Of a stretch of 64,000 nucleotides of DNA, positions 44,545 through 57,225 are shown in pieces. Source of the DNA: Pempheris klunzingeri (taxonomy: Eukaryota > Chordata > Actinopteri > Acropomatiformes > Pempheridae); NCBI RefSeq assembly GCF_042242105.1, contig NW_027254954.1, positions 332,501-396,500 of the forward strand, in the 5' to 3' direction. The translations under genes and the position numbers were made by a program. The notes below the pieces were generated by a model. It ran no database searches. It was not told the DNA's origin and saw only the letters and a program-made list of their open reading frames with translations. The stretch's first letter is position 1. Each line of letters starts with the position of its first letter.

Positions 44545-46330
44545 CTATTCAATTTTTTCAGTTCAATTTATTTGTATAGCCCAATATCACAACAGAGTGT
44601 CTCACAGTGCTTTACAAAGTTCACTGAAATAAACAAGAAGTGTAAGCGAACAAACAATCTAATAAAGAGTCCAGCAGTCGATGAGGACAATGGATCAGTC
44701 CGGTGGATCAGTCCGAGGCATCACCTGCCCTTTATGACCCTCCTTCTTCGGGAAGGAAAAACTCAAAAAACCCAGTGGGAAAAGAGAAACCTCCAGGAGC
44801 ACCACAGTGAAGGAGAGATCCAGCTCCCAAGGACGGACAGGCTGTAGCCTTGGACAGACGCACATCCATTGGCTGATGGAGAACCACATCAGCGGGACCA
44901 GGACCAGGATCCATAGGAACCAGAGAACCACATCAGCAGAACCAGGACCAGGATCCACCGGAACCAGAGAACCACATCAGCGGGACCGGGACCAGGACCA
45001 GGACCCACAGGAACCAGAGAACCACATCAGCGGGACCGGGACCAGGATCCACAGGATCCACAGGAACCTGAGAGATGAGAAAGCACAGAAAGGCTCCGAG
45101 GAAGATAGCAAGTTAGAGGCAGACATTTGACTGACATGAGACATAACGATGGAGAGGAAGAGGAGGAGAGAGAATAGAGGAGCTCAGTGCACCATAGGAG
45201 TCCCCCAGCAGTCTGAGCCTATAGCAGCATAACTAGGGGCTGGTCTAAGGCCTGATCCAGCCCTTAAATATAAGCCTTATCAAAAAGGAAGGTTTTTAGT
45301 CCACTCTGAAATGTAGAGAGGGTGTCTGCCCCCCTGAACCCAGACTGGAAGGAGGTTCCACAGGAGAGGAGCCTGATAGCTGAAAGCTCTGGCTCCATCA
45401 CTACTTTAGAGGACTTTAGGAACCACCAGTAGGCCTGCAGTCTGGGAGCACAGTGCTCTAGTGGGGTAGTACGGTACTATGAGCTCTTTAAGATATGATG
45501 GAGTCTGAACATTAAGAACTTTGGAGGTGAGGAGAAGGATTTTAAACTCTATTCTAGATTTTACTGGAAGCCAGTGAAGAGAAGCCAGTACAGGAGAGTT
45601 TGGGAGTTATACCAGGGAGCTTGTCTCTTTTCTTTAATTCTCTTCTTTTTTAGAGGGGCAATAGAGTCTAGTGTCATTCGCAGTGAACCTGCAGCACTAT
45701 CGACCAGATAATCAATTTGGGAGGGGCTCAGATTAACATGGGGGTCGTCCACAGCACAGGGACACACTGGCTGAAATACTGAAGGAATCACCTCCTTAAA
45801 TTTGGCAACAGCACTATCAGATAAGGATCTAGTGAGGACCTCTCTGTCATATAGAGCATAGTCCTGTAGCAAGAAATCAAATGTTATCAGGTAATGGTCT
45901 GATAAAATAGAGTTATGTGGGAAGACTGTTAACTGTTCAGTTTCAACACCATCAGCCAGAACAAGGTCAAGAGTGTGGTTAAAACAGTGGGTTGGTTCAT
46001 TTACACTCTGGGAGAAGCCAATTGAGTCCAGTAGTGAGACAAAAGCAGTGCTAAGACTATCATTATCATTATCAACATGAATATTAAAGTCACCTACTAT
46101 AATCACTTTGTCCACACTGAGGACTAAGTCTGATAAAAACTCTGAAAACTCAGTTAAGAATTCAGAGTCTGGACCAGGAGGGCGGTACACTATGACAACC
46201 AACACTGGTTTTAGAGTTTTCCAGGTTGGGTGTGAGAAACTAAGAGTAAGACTTTGAAAGGAGGTATAATTAAGTTTGGGTCTAGGTTGGACTATTAAAC
46301 TAGAGTGAGACTAGAGACTACAGTAGTAAT
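44545..46330 (-). mobile_element. Internally deleted L2 LINE, fused to another LINE tail
   Basis: 44545-44850 is the tail of a second LINE family (TTTATTTGTATAGCCCAATA). Then come four 44-bp VNTR units (44883-45063) and the L2 3' region to about 45594. There it jumps directly to the ORF2 endonuclease end. The minus frame 46205-45561 reads VIVYRPPGPDSEFLTEFSEF, then GDFNIHVDN, SDHYLITF and KRQAPWYN. The endonuclease is well preserved, but most of the reverse transcriptase is missing. Confidence 0.88.
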
Positions 46331-46401
46331 CAGAGGAAGAGGAGGGCTGAGACGTTTATTGGTCAGGTGTTTTACAAGTAATTCATATGTAAATACATAT
46401 T

Positions 46402-46410
<9 letters not shown>

Positions 46411-46442
<32 letters not shown>
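46411..46442. repeat. (TA)n microsatellite
   Basis: Perfect TA run of about 32 bp. Confidence 0.97.
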
Positions 46443-46443
<1 letters not shown>

Positions 46444-46504
46444 CAGCATAAATCATTTTATATAGATTCAAAATATTCAATATTTTAATCCAATTATACA
46501 TAAC

Positions 46505-46745
46505 GGTGTTGTGGTGGTTCCAGGTTCATATCTGCAGGTTTCAGCCTTGAACCTTCCCGTGTGGAGTTCTCTCCGGTTCTCCTCCCGTCTGTGGGGAACT
46601 CTCATGTTCTCCTCCTGTCTGTGTGGGTTCTCTCCGGTTCTCCAGTGACCAGTCCATGGCGGACCCCGCCTCTAACCCAGTGTCAGCTGGGATTGGCTCC
46701 ACCCCCCCCACGACCCTGAAGGATAAACGTGTAGACGACGGATGG
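46505..46745 (+). mobile_element. SINE-like element, 5'-truncated
   Basis: Shares GGTTCTCCAG, then CCAGTCCATGGCGGACCCC and GTCAGCTGGGATTGGCTCCA with the fuller copy at 58776-59075. The tRNA-like head is missing. Confidence 0.75.
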
Positions 46746-46959
46746 ATGAAGATTTCATTGTTTCATCCAGTTCATCCATCAAACAGTTTTATTGACCAGC
46801 GGCCAATTGATCAGATATTGATTGGTCAAATATTGATCAATTGGATATTGATAGGTCAAACATTGATTGGTCAGATATGAGTCAAACTGGGATCGATTGG
46901 TCAGATATTGATTAATCTGTTATTGATTGGTCCTCTGGTGGTGTTGTTTCTTGTGAGGA

Positions 46960-47109
46960 TAAACGCCCCCTGCGACCATCCAATCAGAGACGACGCTCTG
47001 CTTCATGCTATGTGAGTGACAGGGCCTCAGCCAATGGCACTGCGCCTGCGCAGCTGGCAGCGTTGTGGGAGGCGGGACGAGCCGCCGCTCGGCAGCACAG
47101 CGGAAGAAA
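46960..47109 (+). promoter_or_regulatory. pwwp2a: pwwp2a CpG-rich promoter / 5' UTR
   Basis: CpG-dense sequence starts at about 46980 and continues through exon 1. CTGCGCCTGCGCAG (47040-47053) is an NRF1-like palindrome. The start codon lies inside AAAATGGCGGCCG (47107-47119), a YY1-type site overlapping the ATG. No TATA box. Confidence 0.6.
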
Positions 47110-50100
47110 ATGGCGGCCGTGGCTGCAGAGCCAGGAGCTGCGGCGGTTCCGACAACAATAACGGCGGCGACGGACGACGAGGGTCCGCCAGAAACGGGCA
47201 CGGTCGGCCCGGGACTACCAGGAGCGCCACTGGACACCGACGAGCTGCGGGAGTCCGGTCCGGCTGTGGAGCTGGTCGTTCCCAGGGTGGAGGATGGTGG
47301 GGACGGGGAGGAGCGCCGCCATGTCAGGCCGGAGCTGGAGCCCGCGGCGGGAAAGGCGCTCTCTGAGAACGCCGTTAACGAGGAACCGATTAGTAACTTC
47401 CCCATGGAACGGATCAGCATAGACCGGTTCTCTCCCGGGCTTCCGGTGGATCCTGAAGGCGGCGGGAACGTGTCGGTGCAGGCGGCGTACCGCAGCATCC
47501 TGGCGGATCCGCAGCCCTCCGCCGTCTTCCTTCACTCCTTTCCGGCTCCCCCGCCCGTCACCGAGGCCGGCCTGTCTCTGGCGGAACCGGCGGAGCCGAC
47601 CACCAACGTGACGACGAACCGGGCCGAGACTGCGGGGAGAGACAGAAGCTACACGGCTCTGGTCCAGCCGGAGCTGAGGCCTGGCCTCGTCGAGGACGCC
47701 ATGTTGGACGGTACAGCGGACCGGCTGTCGGTCCCGGACAGTCTGGACCCAGAGACGGGGTACGGTAAAAACTCCGTGGGGGCCGAAGAGCTGCCGGGCG
47801 GCGGCCTGCGGGACGCTTCCCCGCCCTGCCGGTCCCCGAAGAGGCGGCTGATGACGGAAAAACCCACCGAGGAAGGCTCCTCCCGGCCGGAGCCCGGGCC
47901 GGAGCCCGGTCTCGGCGCTCCGCCGCTCGCCTCCGTCCGGGACTTGAGTCCCGGGTCCGAGGTCCGGGTCTGCCTGGACCACGTGATCGATGACGCGCTG
48001 GTGGTGTCGTTCCGGGTGGGGGAACAGGTGTTCTCCGGGGTGCTGATGGACGTGAACAAAAGGTGAGACTCAGTCAGGGATGTCACACCTGTGCGCAGGT
48101 AAAATGAGCTGAATCAGCTGAATTCTGCTGCAGTGATTAGCCAATGGACAAACATTAAGTTACTGTCTGACATTTAATGGGGATTAATCAGATTAATCAA
48201 TACTGGTTGTGGTTTACTTTCAGAATCACAGAATCAGTCAGTTCTGCACATCATTGCCTCCAGTGATCAGTTTATCTGTAAAAGGGTTTTTTTAAGTTCA
48301 CGATCGATACCTGGAATCAAATGATTCATTTATTATGACCTGATTTTCTGTTCTGTTTCTGATGAATGAAACAATGACTTCTTCTTTGATCGTCAGAGGA
48401 CAGATGTTTGTCCACCTTCTGTTGTTGAATTGAGATCAGTAGATGGAAGAGCTCCAGCAACGATATCAATGATGATGGATTAATTGATTGAATTTCAAAG
48501 CTTCCTGACAGCACAGATCCTCACTGACTCTCCTCAAGTCCGATACTTCACACTGCTGTCTGCGTATTTGTCTTTGTGGTGGTTTTAAATGATTTATCAT
48601 CAAATCTGATGTATTATGATTATTATTTTTGTTTTTTAAAAGGGGGGGGGGGGCATTGGCCCCTCGGTCTGTGATTCCTGTATCCTGGTCTCTGATTGGT
48701 TCGTGGATTCTGATTGGTATATTTTAAATGTTTAAGTATATTATTCTTTGTTTGTACTGGTGCCTGGTAGTTCGCCTGTTGGGATCACTAGATTGATCCG
48801 GGTTCTGTGGATGTGGGTCAGTCTCTGACTTTTCTCTCCTGCTGTGGCACCGGGTGGATGGAGGATGTGTGCAGTGATCAGCATAACGTCTGCTTCAACC
48901 CAAACGCCCAATCAACGTCCGATCGTTGTAAAGTTCACAGTATTTTGGCTTGAAATGCCTCTGATGTCCTTAAAGGTCACTTCTGTCTGGTTTTACTGTC
49001 AGTCACCAAATGCTCACTGAAGCATTCGATATCAGAGCCAGCACCGTCGTATTCTGAGAGACTGCTCCTTTAACGGCAGCAGCAGGATGTTCTTAGATGA
49101 GTGAATCAACACTGTAGGGTCAGTTTGAGATCAAACGTCAGGTTCTACAGCCAGATCGCCAGTTCTTAAGGTTCTCACCGTGTCTCTGTGTGTGTGTAGG
49201 TTCGGACCCTACGGTATTCCCATTACCGTGTTTCCTCGGCGTGACGACCGGAGTCGGCCTCAGGTGTCTCAGCCGGTTGTTGACGATGAACCATCCACGA
49301 AACAGGAAGAAGTCAGCGCCGCATCCCCGCCACTGACCCCGCCTCACCCCTGGGCCTCCAAACCGCCACCGCTGTTCCAGGAGGGGGCGCCGTACCCCCC
49401 TCCTCTGTTCATCAGGGACACCTACAACCAGGCCTTACCTCAGCCGCTGCCACGTAAGATCAAACGGCCAAAGCGGCGCTACCGCTGCGAGGAGCCCACC
49501 TCCATCATGAACGCCATCAAGCTCCGCCCCCGCCAGGTGCTCTGTGATAAGTGCAAAGGTGTGGTGGCATCAGGTGGGCACAGAGAGGCGCGGCGGGGCC
49601 CGGTGGACCTTAGGGGCGAGGAGGCGTCCCGGCGGCGACGACCAGCTGAGGGCCCCATCTCATCGGAGGTCAAACGGCTGAGGAATGATGACAAGGGAGG
49701 ACGTGCCGCAGCCGATAGACGCTCATCATCAGGGATACGTGTGTCATCTTCTTCATCATCATCATCATCTGCTCGCCGGGTTCTGAGGGGCGTGGCTTCA
49801 TCGTCCTCGTCATCCTCGTCTAGCCGCATGTGTCTGAAGCTGAACTCTAAGAAGGTTCTGGCCAAAGGTTCTGCTGTCGACCGCTCTAAAGCGCGGCAGG
49901 TACTCAAGAAGCTGGTGAGGAGTTCTCAGCCGCCACCGCCACCGTCGCACCGCCGGGCCAAAGACCAGAGCCAGAACCAGGAGCGCACCAAGGCCGTGAC
50001 CAGGGCCGCCACCCTGCAGAACCACAACCAGAAGGTCCACTTCACCCGCCGGCTGCAGCATCTGAGCGGGGCGGCCGTCAATGCGAGCACCCACACGCCG

Positions 50101-51060
50101 CTGCCGCCCAGAATGCGCCTCAAACCCCAAAGGTACCGTACCGACGACAGCCAGGCGCCTTCCTCCTCCTCCTCCTCCTCCTCCTCTTCCTCCTCCCCCC
50201 TGTCTAAACACAGTGCTCGGTCATCGCCTCCCAAACCCGCTTCAAGCCCCACGCCGAGCCCTGCCCCGCACACGGCGACGCCCCCTACCTCGGTCGCGCC
50301 CCCCTCCTGTGTAGCCAGTATTGATGTGGAGACGCAGGAGGTTAGCCCCCGTGAGGAGGTGGAGGTGGGGGCGGAGCAAGAAGGGGGAGGAGATGATAGG
50401 CAGGTAGTGGAGCCTCCCCCCCCCCACTCCTCCTCCTGCTCTTCGTCCTCCTCCCTGGACTCCTCCCACACAGAGTACAGCTCCACAGAGACCTTTGACC
50501 TCCCCCCTCCAGGAGACCTGCCCTCCTCCTCCTCACCCCCTGTCCTCTCTCCCCCTCCCTCCTCCTCCTCCCCCATCCCCAGAACCGATGGCGAGGAGGA
50601 GATGCCGGCCGGTGGCGAGGAGGAGGGAGGTGACCTGAAGAGACGTCGCAAGTCTTCCACGTCCTCCTCCTCCTCCTCGTCTTCGTCGTCCTCCTCCGTC
50701 TTCTCCAAGCTGGTGTCAAAGTGTTCGCTCCCCGACGGCCGGACCGTGTGCGTCGGCGACATTGTCTGGGCGAAGATCTACGGCTTCCCCTGGTGGCCTG
50801 CGCGCGTGCTCGGCATAACAGTGTCGCGGCGTGGCGACACGGGGCTGGCGGTGCGGCAGGAGGCGCGTGTATCCTGGTTCGGCTCCCCCACCACCTCCTT
50901 CCTGCCGCTCACCCAGCTGTCGCCCTTCCTGGAGAGCTTCCAGTCCCGCTTCGACAGGAAGAGGAAAGGGCCATACCGCCGCGCCATCGCTGAGGCCGCC
51001 AGTGCAGCCAAACAGCTGACGCCTGAAGTACGGGCACTGCTCACGCAGTTCGAAACGTAG
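47110..51060 (+). CDS. pwwp2a: PWWP domain-containing protein 2A
   Basis: Nuclear chromatin reader that binds H2A.Z nucleosomes and methylated H3K36 and recruits NuRD-type deacetylase (family knowledge). Exons 47110-48062 and 49200-51060; 937 residues against about 755 in human. Start MAAVAAEPG is the PWWP2A start; an upstream in-frame ATG at 47065 is less likely. Conserved blocks: NFPMERISIDRFSPGLPVDP (residues about 95-115), DDALVVSFRVGEQVFSGVL before the intron, KPPPLFQEGAPYPPPLFIRD, TSIMNAIKLRPRQVLCDKC, SKARQVLKKL and KVHFTRR. The C-terminal PWWP domain runs from about residue 832 (VGDIVWAKIYGFPWWPAR) to the end LTPEVRALLTQFET. Poly-Ser and Pro-rich runs between the blocks explain the extra length. 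PWWP2B is excluded by the N-terminus and by linkage to ttc1. Confidence 0.96.
48063..49199. other. pwwp2a: pwwp2a intron 1
   Basis: Unique-looking sequence with a G run at about 48642-48654. No transposon, array or exon seen. Confidence 0.6.
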
Positions 51061-52087
51061 CATCAGCTACTGCTGCCAACGCCGTCCCCATGTGCCCCTC
51101 CCACTTCCGGTAGTGGGCGGGGCCTGCCCCCTCAGACTGATGTCTGTCTGTCAGAGACTGATGCAGGCGGACGATGTGGATGTTTTTGTTTCTTCTGTTC
51201 TCCCTGTTCAGAGGAGGGGGCGGAGCTTTTCAGTTACCTGTCAGTGTTCAGGGGAGTGGTGGGCGGGGCTTATCTATGCGGTCACCTGCCCTTGTCTTCA
51301 GAAAGTTCCTCAGTTCCAGGCAGGTGTCGGTCAGCAGCAGCGTTTCCAATCGCCACGCTGTCACCGTGTCATCTTCATTCGGTCAGGCTGAGGGTCACGT
51401 TACATTTACCACCTGTTAACAAACAGCCCTGATGCTGTCGTGGTGATGTCATCAGATGTGTGCCGTACCGTTACGAACTGGACGTTTGATTTACCTGGTG
51501 GGGACACTCCCATTGGAGACGCTGTCTCGGAGCAGTATGGGTAATGTAGTCTCGTGTTTCTATACTGCCTTGAAAATTCAGCCATGTGATTTGCTGACTC
51601 AGTGACATAATGATGTCACACATTCTTATCAATAATATACACACACAATAAGTATGAACCAATAGATAATCAGTTTAAAAAAACATGGGTCATTAATGGG
51701 AGCTAAGCTAACCATTGCTAGGGTTAGGGTTACTGGACATGTTCTGATTAGACCCCACTGAGCATTTGGTTCTGACATGTTCGTCACTCATCTGTCTGGC
51801 GGTGGGAAACGCTGTGATGTGCTGACATGTGACTTCCTGTTTTGGTTCTCTTCTTCGGTTCCTCCGCGCTCTTATCACAAAGATAAAAACAAAACTGTGA
51901 AATGCAAAGTGTTGTCCAAACTGAGGCCAGGGGTCCCAAACAGGTGCAGAACAAGTCATGGTGGGTTTTAGTTCAATCGTGATCATGTGAGAACCGATTC
52001 AACATTCAAACGTAATGAGAAATGATCTCTGATGGGTCAAATACTGAACTCCCACAGTCCAGCAGGATCACAGTACAGAAACCTCAA
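51061..52087. other. pwwp2a: Probable pwwp2a 3' UTR
   Basis: No further coding frame and no minisatellite. Candidate polyadenylation signals lie at 52783-52788 and 55474-55479. Confidence 0.45.
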
Positions 52088-52400
52088 GACCCTGTAGCCC
52101 AGGATAGAATCACGTGCCTTTAGATCAGGTTCTCTTAGTCCAGGCTGGAGTCAGGTCCAGGTAGCCCAGTATTAGATCAGGTTCTTGTGGTCCTTGGTGA
52201 GGTCGGGTCCCCGTAGTCCTGTAGTAGATCAGGTTCTCTTGGTCCTGGGTGAGGTCAGGTCCCCGTAGTCCTGTAGTAGATCAGGTTCTCTTGGTCCTGG
52301 GTGAGGTCAGGTCCCCGTGTTCCTGTAGTAGATCAGGTTCTCTTGGTCCTGGGTGGGTACAGGTCCCCATAGTCCTGTAGAAGATCAGGTCTTTTAAGTC
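52088..52400. repeat. Minisatellite downstream of pwwp2a
   Basis: About six units with period near 55 bp, containing AGATCAGGTTCTCTTGGTCC and GAGGTCAGGTCCCCGTAGTC. Confidence 0.9.
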
Positions 52401-52782
52401 CAGGATTGGATCTCTGATTATACATGTGTTATTGAAGGTTCAGGTTTTTGAGTTGTGGGTACACTGGTGGCTTTCTTTGATCAGACACTCATTGATCAGT
52501 GATCATACCTATTGATCAGGTTGTCATTGATTAGAGAGAACTGTGCTGCTGCTGAGTTTGATGTTTTCTGTGTTTGAGACCCTGGAGCCTCAGTTTGTCA
52601 GCATGAGATGGACAGGTGAGACGCACTGATTGTTTAGACGGGAAGCTTCTCGGCTCTCACGCTGACGATGGTGACGATGATGATGGTGAGGAAGGTGGAT
52701 TTTCCCTCTCTGTGCAGCTCCTCTGTCAGACTCTTTTACCGTCTGTTTGCAGATCAGAGATCTGAGCTCAAATCTGTTGGAC

Positions 52783-52788
52783 AATAAA
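52783..52788 (+). terminator. pwwp2a: Candidate pwwp2a polyadenylation signal
   Basis: AATAAA about 1.7 kb after the pwwp2a stop. A second candidate is at 55474-55479. Without transcript data I cannot choose. Confidence 0.4.
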
Positions 52789-53569
52789 ACCAGAGAATCC
52801 GTCTGAGTCGACCTGTGTACGTGTTCTTTTTCTCATGTTTTAAATCTATTAAAAAAACTGTCAAACTGCTCTTTGAATCGTCATCATTTAAACTCTCACT
52901 CTTCTTCTGTGGTGATTTTAGCGTAGGAGTCACGGTCGTGCCTGGCTCAGCGGCTCCCCGGCTGCAGACATCATGGTCAGATTTTCTCACCTGCAAACAG
53001 ATGTTTGGTAAACGGGTCCCCAGCTGTTTTTACCAAATGTTAGCAACAGTTAAGCCACGTCTGTAGGTCAGCACTGTTCAGAACTCTACTGGGATTTCTA
53101 ACCATTTTTGGATAAGACTTAATAAACCAAATAGTCGATGTCCATTGGTTTCAACGTGAGGTTACAGGAGTTGTTGCTGATTTTGGGTAAAAACATCTGA
53201 GATTACCAGAGTGGGAAAATACCAGCAGGTACCAACTAAATTCTGGAATATGCAGTGAGGTACAGGGTAAATGCTGTTGATGATCAGCAGGTTTTGGGTA
53301 AATTGATAAAGGTGATGGTGTGAAACATACAGCAACAGAACCAGATATATGCGTGTTTGTATTCCAGTATGTGATCATATGATCCGTCTGTATGAGGTCA
53401 CTGCTGGTCTGAGACCAGTTCGTCTTACCCAGAGGTTCATATTGATCCTTTGTCTGTTGATCACATGGCCGCCCTGCTGATGTGATCCTTCATCATTATA
53501 TTGTGACATCACAGATAGCATCATGACATCACTGCAGAGCATCGCAGTCTCTCTGATGACATCATCATT

Positions 53570-53965
53570 GACACCTGCCTTTCTTTCTGACATCAGTTAC
53601 ACCTGTCTCTCTGATTACATCATTAGTTATACCTGTCTCTCTCTCTCTCTGACATCACTTACACCTGTCTCTCTCTCTGATTACATCAGTTACACCTGTC
53701 TCTCTCTGATTACATCATTAGTTATACCTGTCTCTCTCTCTGACATCACTTACACCTGTCTCTCTCTGATTACATCAGTTAAACCTGTCTCTCTCTCTCT
53801 CTGATGACATTACTTACACCTGTCTTTCTCTCTCTGATGACATCATCAGTTGCACCTGTCTCTCTCTCTCTGATGACATCACTTACACCTGTCTCTCTCT
53901 GATGACATCATCAGTTACACCTGTCTCTCTGATGACATCATCAGTTACACCTATCTCTCTCTCTC
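53570..53965. repeat. Minisatellite (TGACATCAcTTACACCTGTC)
   Basis: Units of CTCTCTCTGATGACATCA plus GTTACACCTGTC with variable CT runs. It ends in a good acceptor (CTCTCTGCAG) at 53970. Confidence 0.93.
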
Positions 53966-53970
53966 TGCAG

Positions 53971-54012
53971 CACAACTCTGAAGAGCTGCTGACACAGAAT
54001 CCTGCGCTGTGA
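53971..54012 (+). other. Candidate terminal exon (13 codons)
   Basis: After the acceptor CTCTCTGCAG, a phase-0 frame reads HNSEELLTQNPAL and then TGA. It could be an alternative C-terminus for pwwp2a, or chance. No donor partner is identified. Confidence 0.2.
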
Positions 54013-55689
54013 TTGGCTGAGAGGCTGTGGACACAGTCAGAGGGACTGGTGATCAATTACATGGACATAGATAATCAATAATTATTTAATTAACTAAGAG
54101 TTTATATTTATAAAGAGAAGGAAATGTATTGATTTGTTTGATCTGATCACTGAGGGGTTCTATGGATACCAGGTTCAGATCAATGACACCACCTTTTATT
54201 TTGCGTCCTCCAATCAGCAATCACCAATCAATCGCTCACTAACCTGTCAGCCCACAGATGCCTGTGCCGACAGGTGATCAGGTGACTGGCCAGGTGAACT
54301 CTGGTCTCCATGGAAACAGAGTGACATCACCCACCTGAGAGCCTGAAGGAGGCAGCAGAGAGTCGCAGCTCAGTTTTACAGACTTAACTGCAGCACCTGA
54401 ACACGTCGTGCACGAAAACTCACAACCAGAATCCAAATCCACAGAGTCCAGATCCAGCAGCATCCAGGTCAACAGAGTTCAGGTCCAGCAGAACCAGATA
54501 CACAGAGTGTGGGTTCCTCATGCTTATACTCATGTGTTATACTAACTTAGCCTTATGCTAACTCAGCTTTGTGCTTTCTCAGCCTTATGCTAACTCAACC
54601 TCATGCGAACTCAACTTCACGCTAATTCAGACTTATGCCAATTTAGTCTCATCCTAACTTAGTCTCATGCTAACTTATCCTCATGCTAATGTCAGTGTTC
54701 ACTAAGAGGAGTTTTATTATCCCCAATTGAAATGAGATCAGTTGTGCTGTAGAGATGACTTTAAATGTTAACAGCTGCTAACTGCAGGGGTAGCTGTTAC
54801 GTGGCTTACTGAACCAACAAACAATGCTAACATTTGCATGCTAATATCTGGCTGACACATCTGACCTGATACCTGATAAATGAGTTTAATCTGTAAGAAT
54901 TAAATCACATTTCATGAAAATAACAGACATCCAACTATGAAACATGATGCCAAATACATTTGACTAATAAGTAAATAAAGTCAGTTAGCTTAGCATCACC
55001 ACGTTTCCCTCGCATTACAAACTGTATCAACACTGACTGTGAAACAGATTTCTTCTCTTTTAGACTCTCAGACTATTGTTTCTGGGCGCTATGCTAGCTC
55101 CTGGTCCTACACTGACTTCCTGTTTTCAGAGCTGACTGTTCCTGATTGGACAGCACTACAGCTGTTTCCTAGCAACAGATGTACACATCACTAGTCTTTA
55201 TCAGCTGAGACGTTTCTGATGTTTCAACGACCTGGTTTAGTCATAAACTAGTTATAAACTAGCTCTTAACTAGTTAGTGGTTTTTGAGACCTGAGGTCTC
55301 AAGAGGGCCTGCTGGTCTAACTGGTCTAAACTGGTCTGAACTGGTATAATCTTGTCTGAACTGGCCTAAACTGGTCTGAATTAGTCTGAGCTGGTTGTTT
55401 GAGGTGTGAATCATCCGTCCCCTCAGATGTTTTTTATGTCTCTGATCTGAACTTGATGCAAATGTGATGACAAAATAAAGTTGTTATTATTATTATTGTT
55501 GTTATTATTGTTATTATTATTATTATTATTGTGTATAAAGTGATCAATGCAATAAAAAGGCTGCATGTGTGAAACCAGTCTGGCTGTTTTGGTAGATCAG
55601 TGATTATTGATCAGTAATTGGAGTTGCATGAAGCTGATTTCAGTCTTTAGGCAAGAGCTAATTTTCATTATTTCATTTATTTTCAAGTG
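54013..55689. other. Intergenic or distal pwwp2a 3' UTR
   Basis: Degenerate CTTATGCTAACTCAG words at 54526-54690, ACTGGTCTGA words at 55313-55390, AATAAA at 55474-55479, and an ATT-rich microsatellite at 55480-55530. No gene seen. Confidence 0.5.
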
Positions 55690-56110
55690 AAACGTTTTAT
55701 TTCAGACAGAAACACTACAGACAGAGGACTTCTCTCTGTCCTGGTCTTGTTAGACCTGAGTGCATCAGACAGAGGACTTCTCTCTGTCCTGGTCTTGTTA
55801 GACCTGAGTGCATCAGACAGAGGACTTCTCTCTGTCCTGGTCTGGTTGGAACAGTTCACTGGTATAAAGGAACCACATTAAGCTGCTTTAAGTCCTATTG
55901 ATCAGATCGATCTCAGTTTGTACACGTTAACAATGAATCCTCTGTCCACACTAAGGTTAGACATGGAGTTCCACAAGGTTCAGTGCTTGGACCGATACTA
56001 TTTACCTTATATATGCTTCCTCTGGGTAATATTATCAGGAAGCACTCCATTAATTTCCACTGTTATGCAGATGATACCCAATTATACTGATCAATAAACA
56101 TTTTGTTATT
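55690..56110 (+). mobile_element. LINE reverse-transcriptase fragment with tandem triplication
   Basis: Three copies of a 48-bp block (DRGLLSVLVLLDLSAS in translation) span 55716-55850. Then 55945-56085 reads [20 protein letters not shown], and [10 protein letters not shown], the RT catalytic region of L2/CR1-type LINEs. Frame is broken between the two parts. Confidence 0.85.
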
Positions 56111-56646
56111 GAATTTCCTGATTTATTCATCGGTGAAGTGTGAGCTCCTTCTGTTAACGAGCTGAATCATCAAATTCTTGTCATCCAGACTCCGACATCA
56201 CTGGAGGTTAATCATTAACGTGTTTATTTGACATCAAAGGCAGAGCGATGTCAGGTGACCCATGTGACCTCACACAGGAAGTGGTTAAGATAAAGAATTT
56301 ATTGTATGTTAAGATTGTTTGGATCACCATTTTTATGTGATGTGTTAAAAATATTGACTCCTGGTTTCACACATATTTATCGTACGCTTAACTCGACTGG
56401 ACAGTCTGGACCTCAGTGATAATCAGGAATCAATAGTCAATGACCAGTAGACATAAACTGCTGTCTTAGTGAGAGTGTCACACATGAACAGGTGAGTAGT
56501 TTCTGTCACATGGAGACAGTTTCTGAGTCTGATGGTTAATAATCAGTAGCTGATTCCTGCGGACTTTCACCTAACGTCTGCCCCACCTTCCTCCCCTTCA
56601 GTATCAGGTACTCACTCATCCTGACGGTCCAACAGGTGAAGGTGAA
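56111..56646. other. slc23a1: Upstream region of slc23a1
   Basis: No clear promoter motif. The probable 5' UTR lies close to the ATG at 56647. An acceptor-like TCCCCTTCAG at 56594-56603 could precede the first coding exon. Confidence 0.4.
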
Positions 56647-57191
56647 ATGGAAGACGACTGTCAGGTAAAGGTATTTGATTTTCTCTCTAAAAAACTTTCA
56701 AAAACTTTTCAGGCTGTCAATCGTTATCTCCTTGACTGAAGACAGATGAACATTTGGAGAGATGGACCGGTGGAAAGGTAAACAGGTGGAAATGTAAAAC
56801 CGGTGGAAAGGTTAAAAGGTAAACTGGTGGACAGGACAGTATTATTAGTACTACTGGTGGTAATGACAGTATTGTAGTATTATTAGTAGTACGGGTGGTA
56901 ATCACAGTATTGTATTATTTGTAGTACTGTTGGTACTTACAGTATTGCAGTATTAGTTGTAGTGCTAGTGGTAATTGCAGTATTGTGTTATTTGTAGTAC
57001 TGGTAGTATTCGCAGCATTGCAGTATTGGTTGTAGTACTGGCGGTATTTACAGTATTGTCGTATTATCAGTAGAACTAGTGGCAATCACAATATAGTATT
57101 ATTTGAAGTACTGTTGGTACCCACAGTATTGTAGTATTAGCTGTAGTACTTTGCACCCATTACTCTGGGTGCTAAAGTAAATGTCTCTTAG

Positions 57192-57225
<34 letters not shown>

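Noticed and set aside
47215-47982. 255-codon minus-strand frame in the CpG island
   Set aside because: Antisense of pwwp2a exon 1; high GC removes stops. No family similarity.
49926-50762. 278-codon minus-strand frame, Glu/Gly-rich
   Set aside because: Antisense shadow of pwwp2a exon 2, caused by TCC-rich poly-Ser codons.
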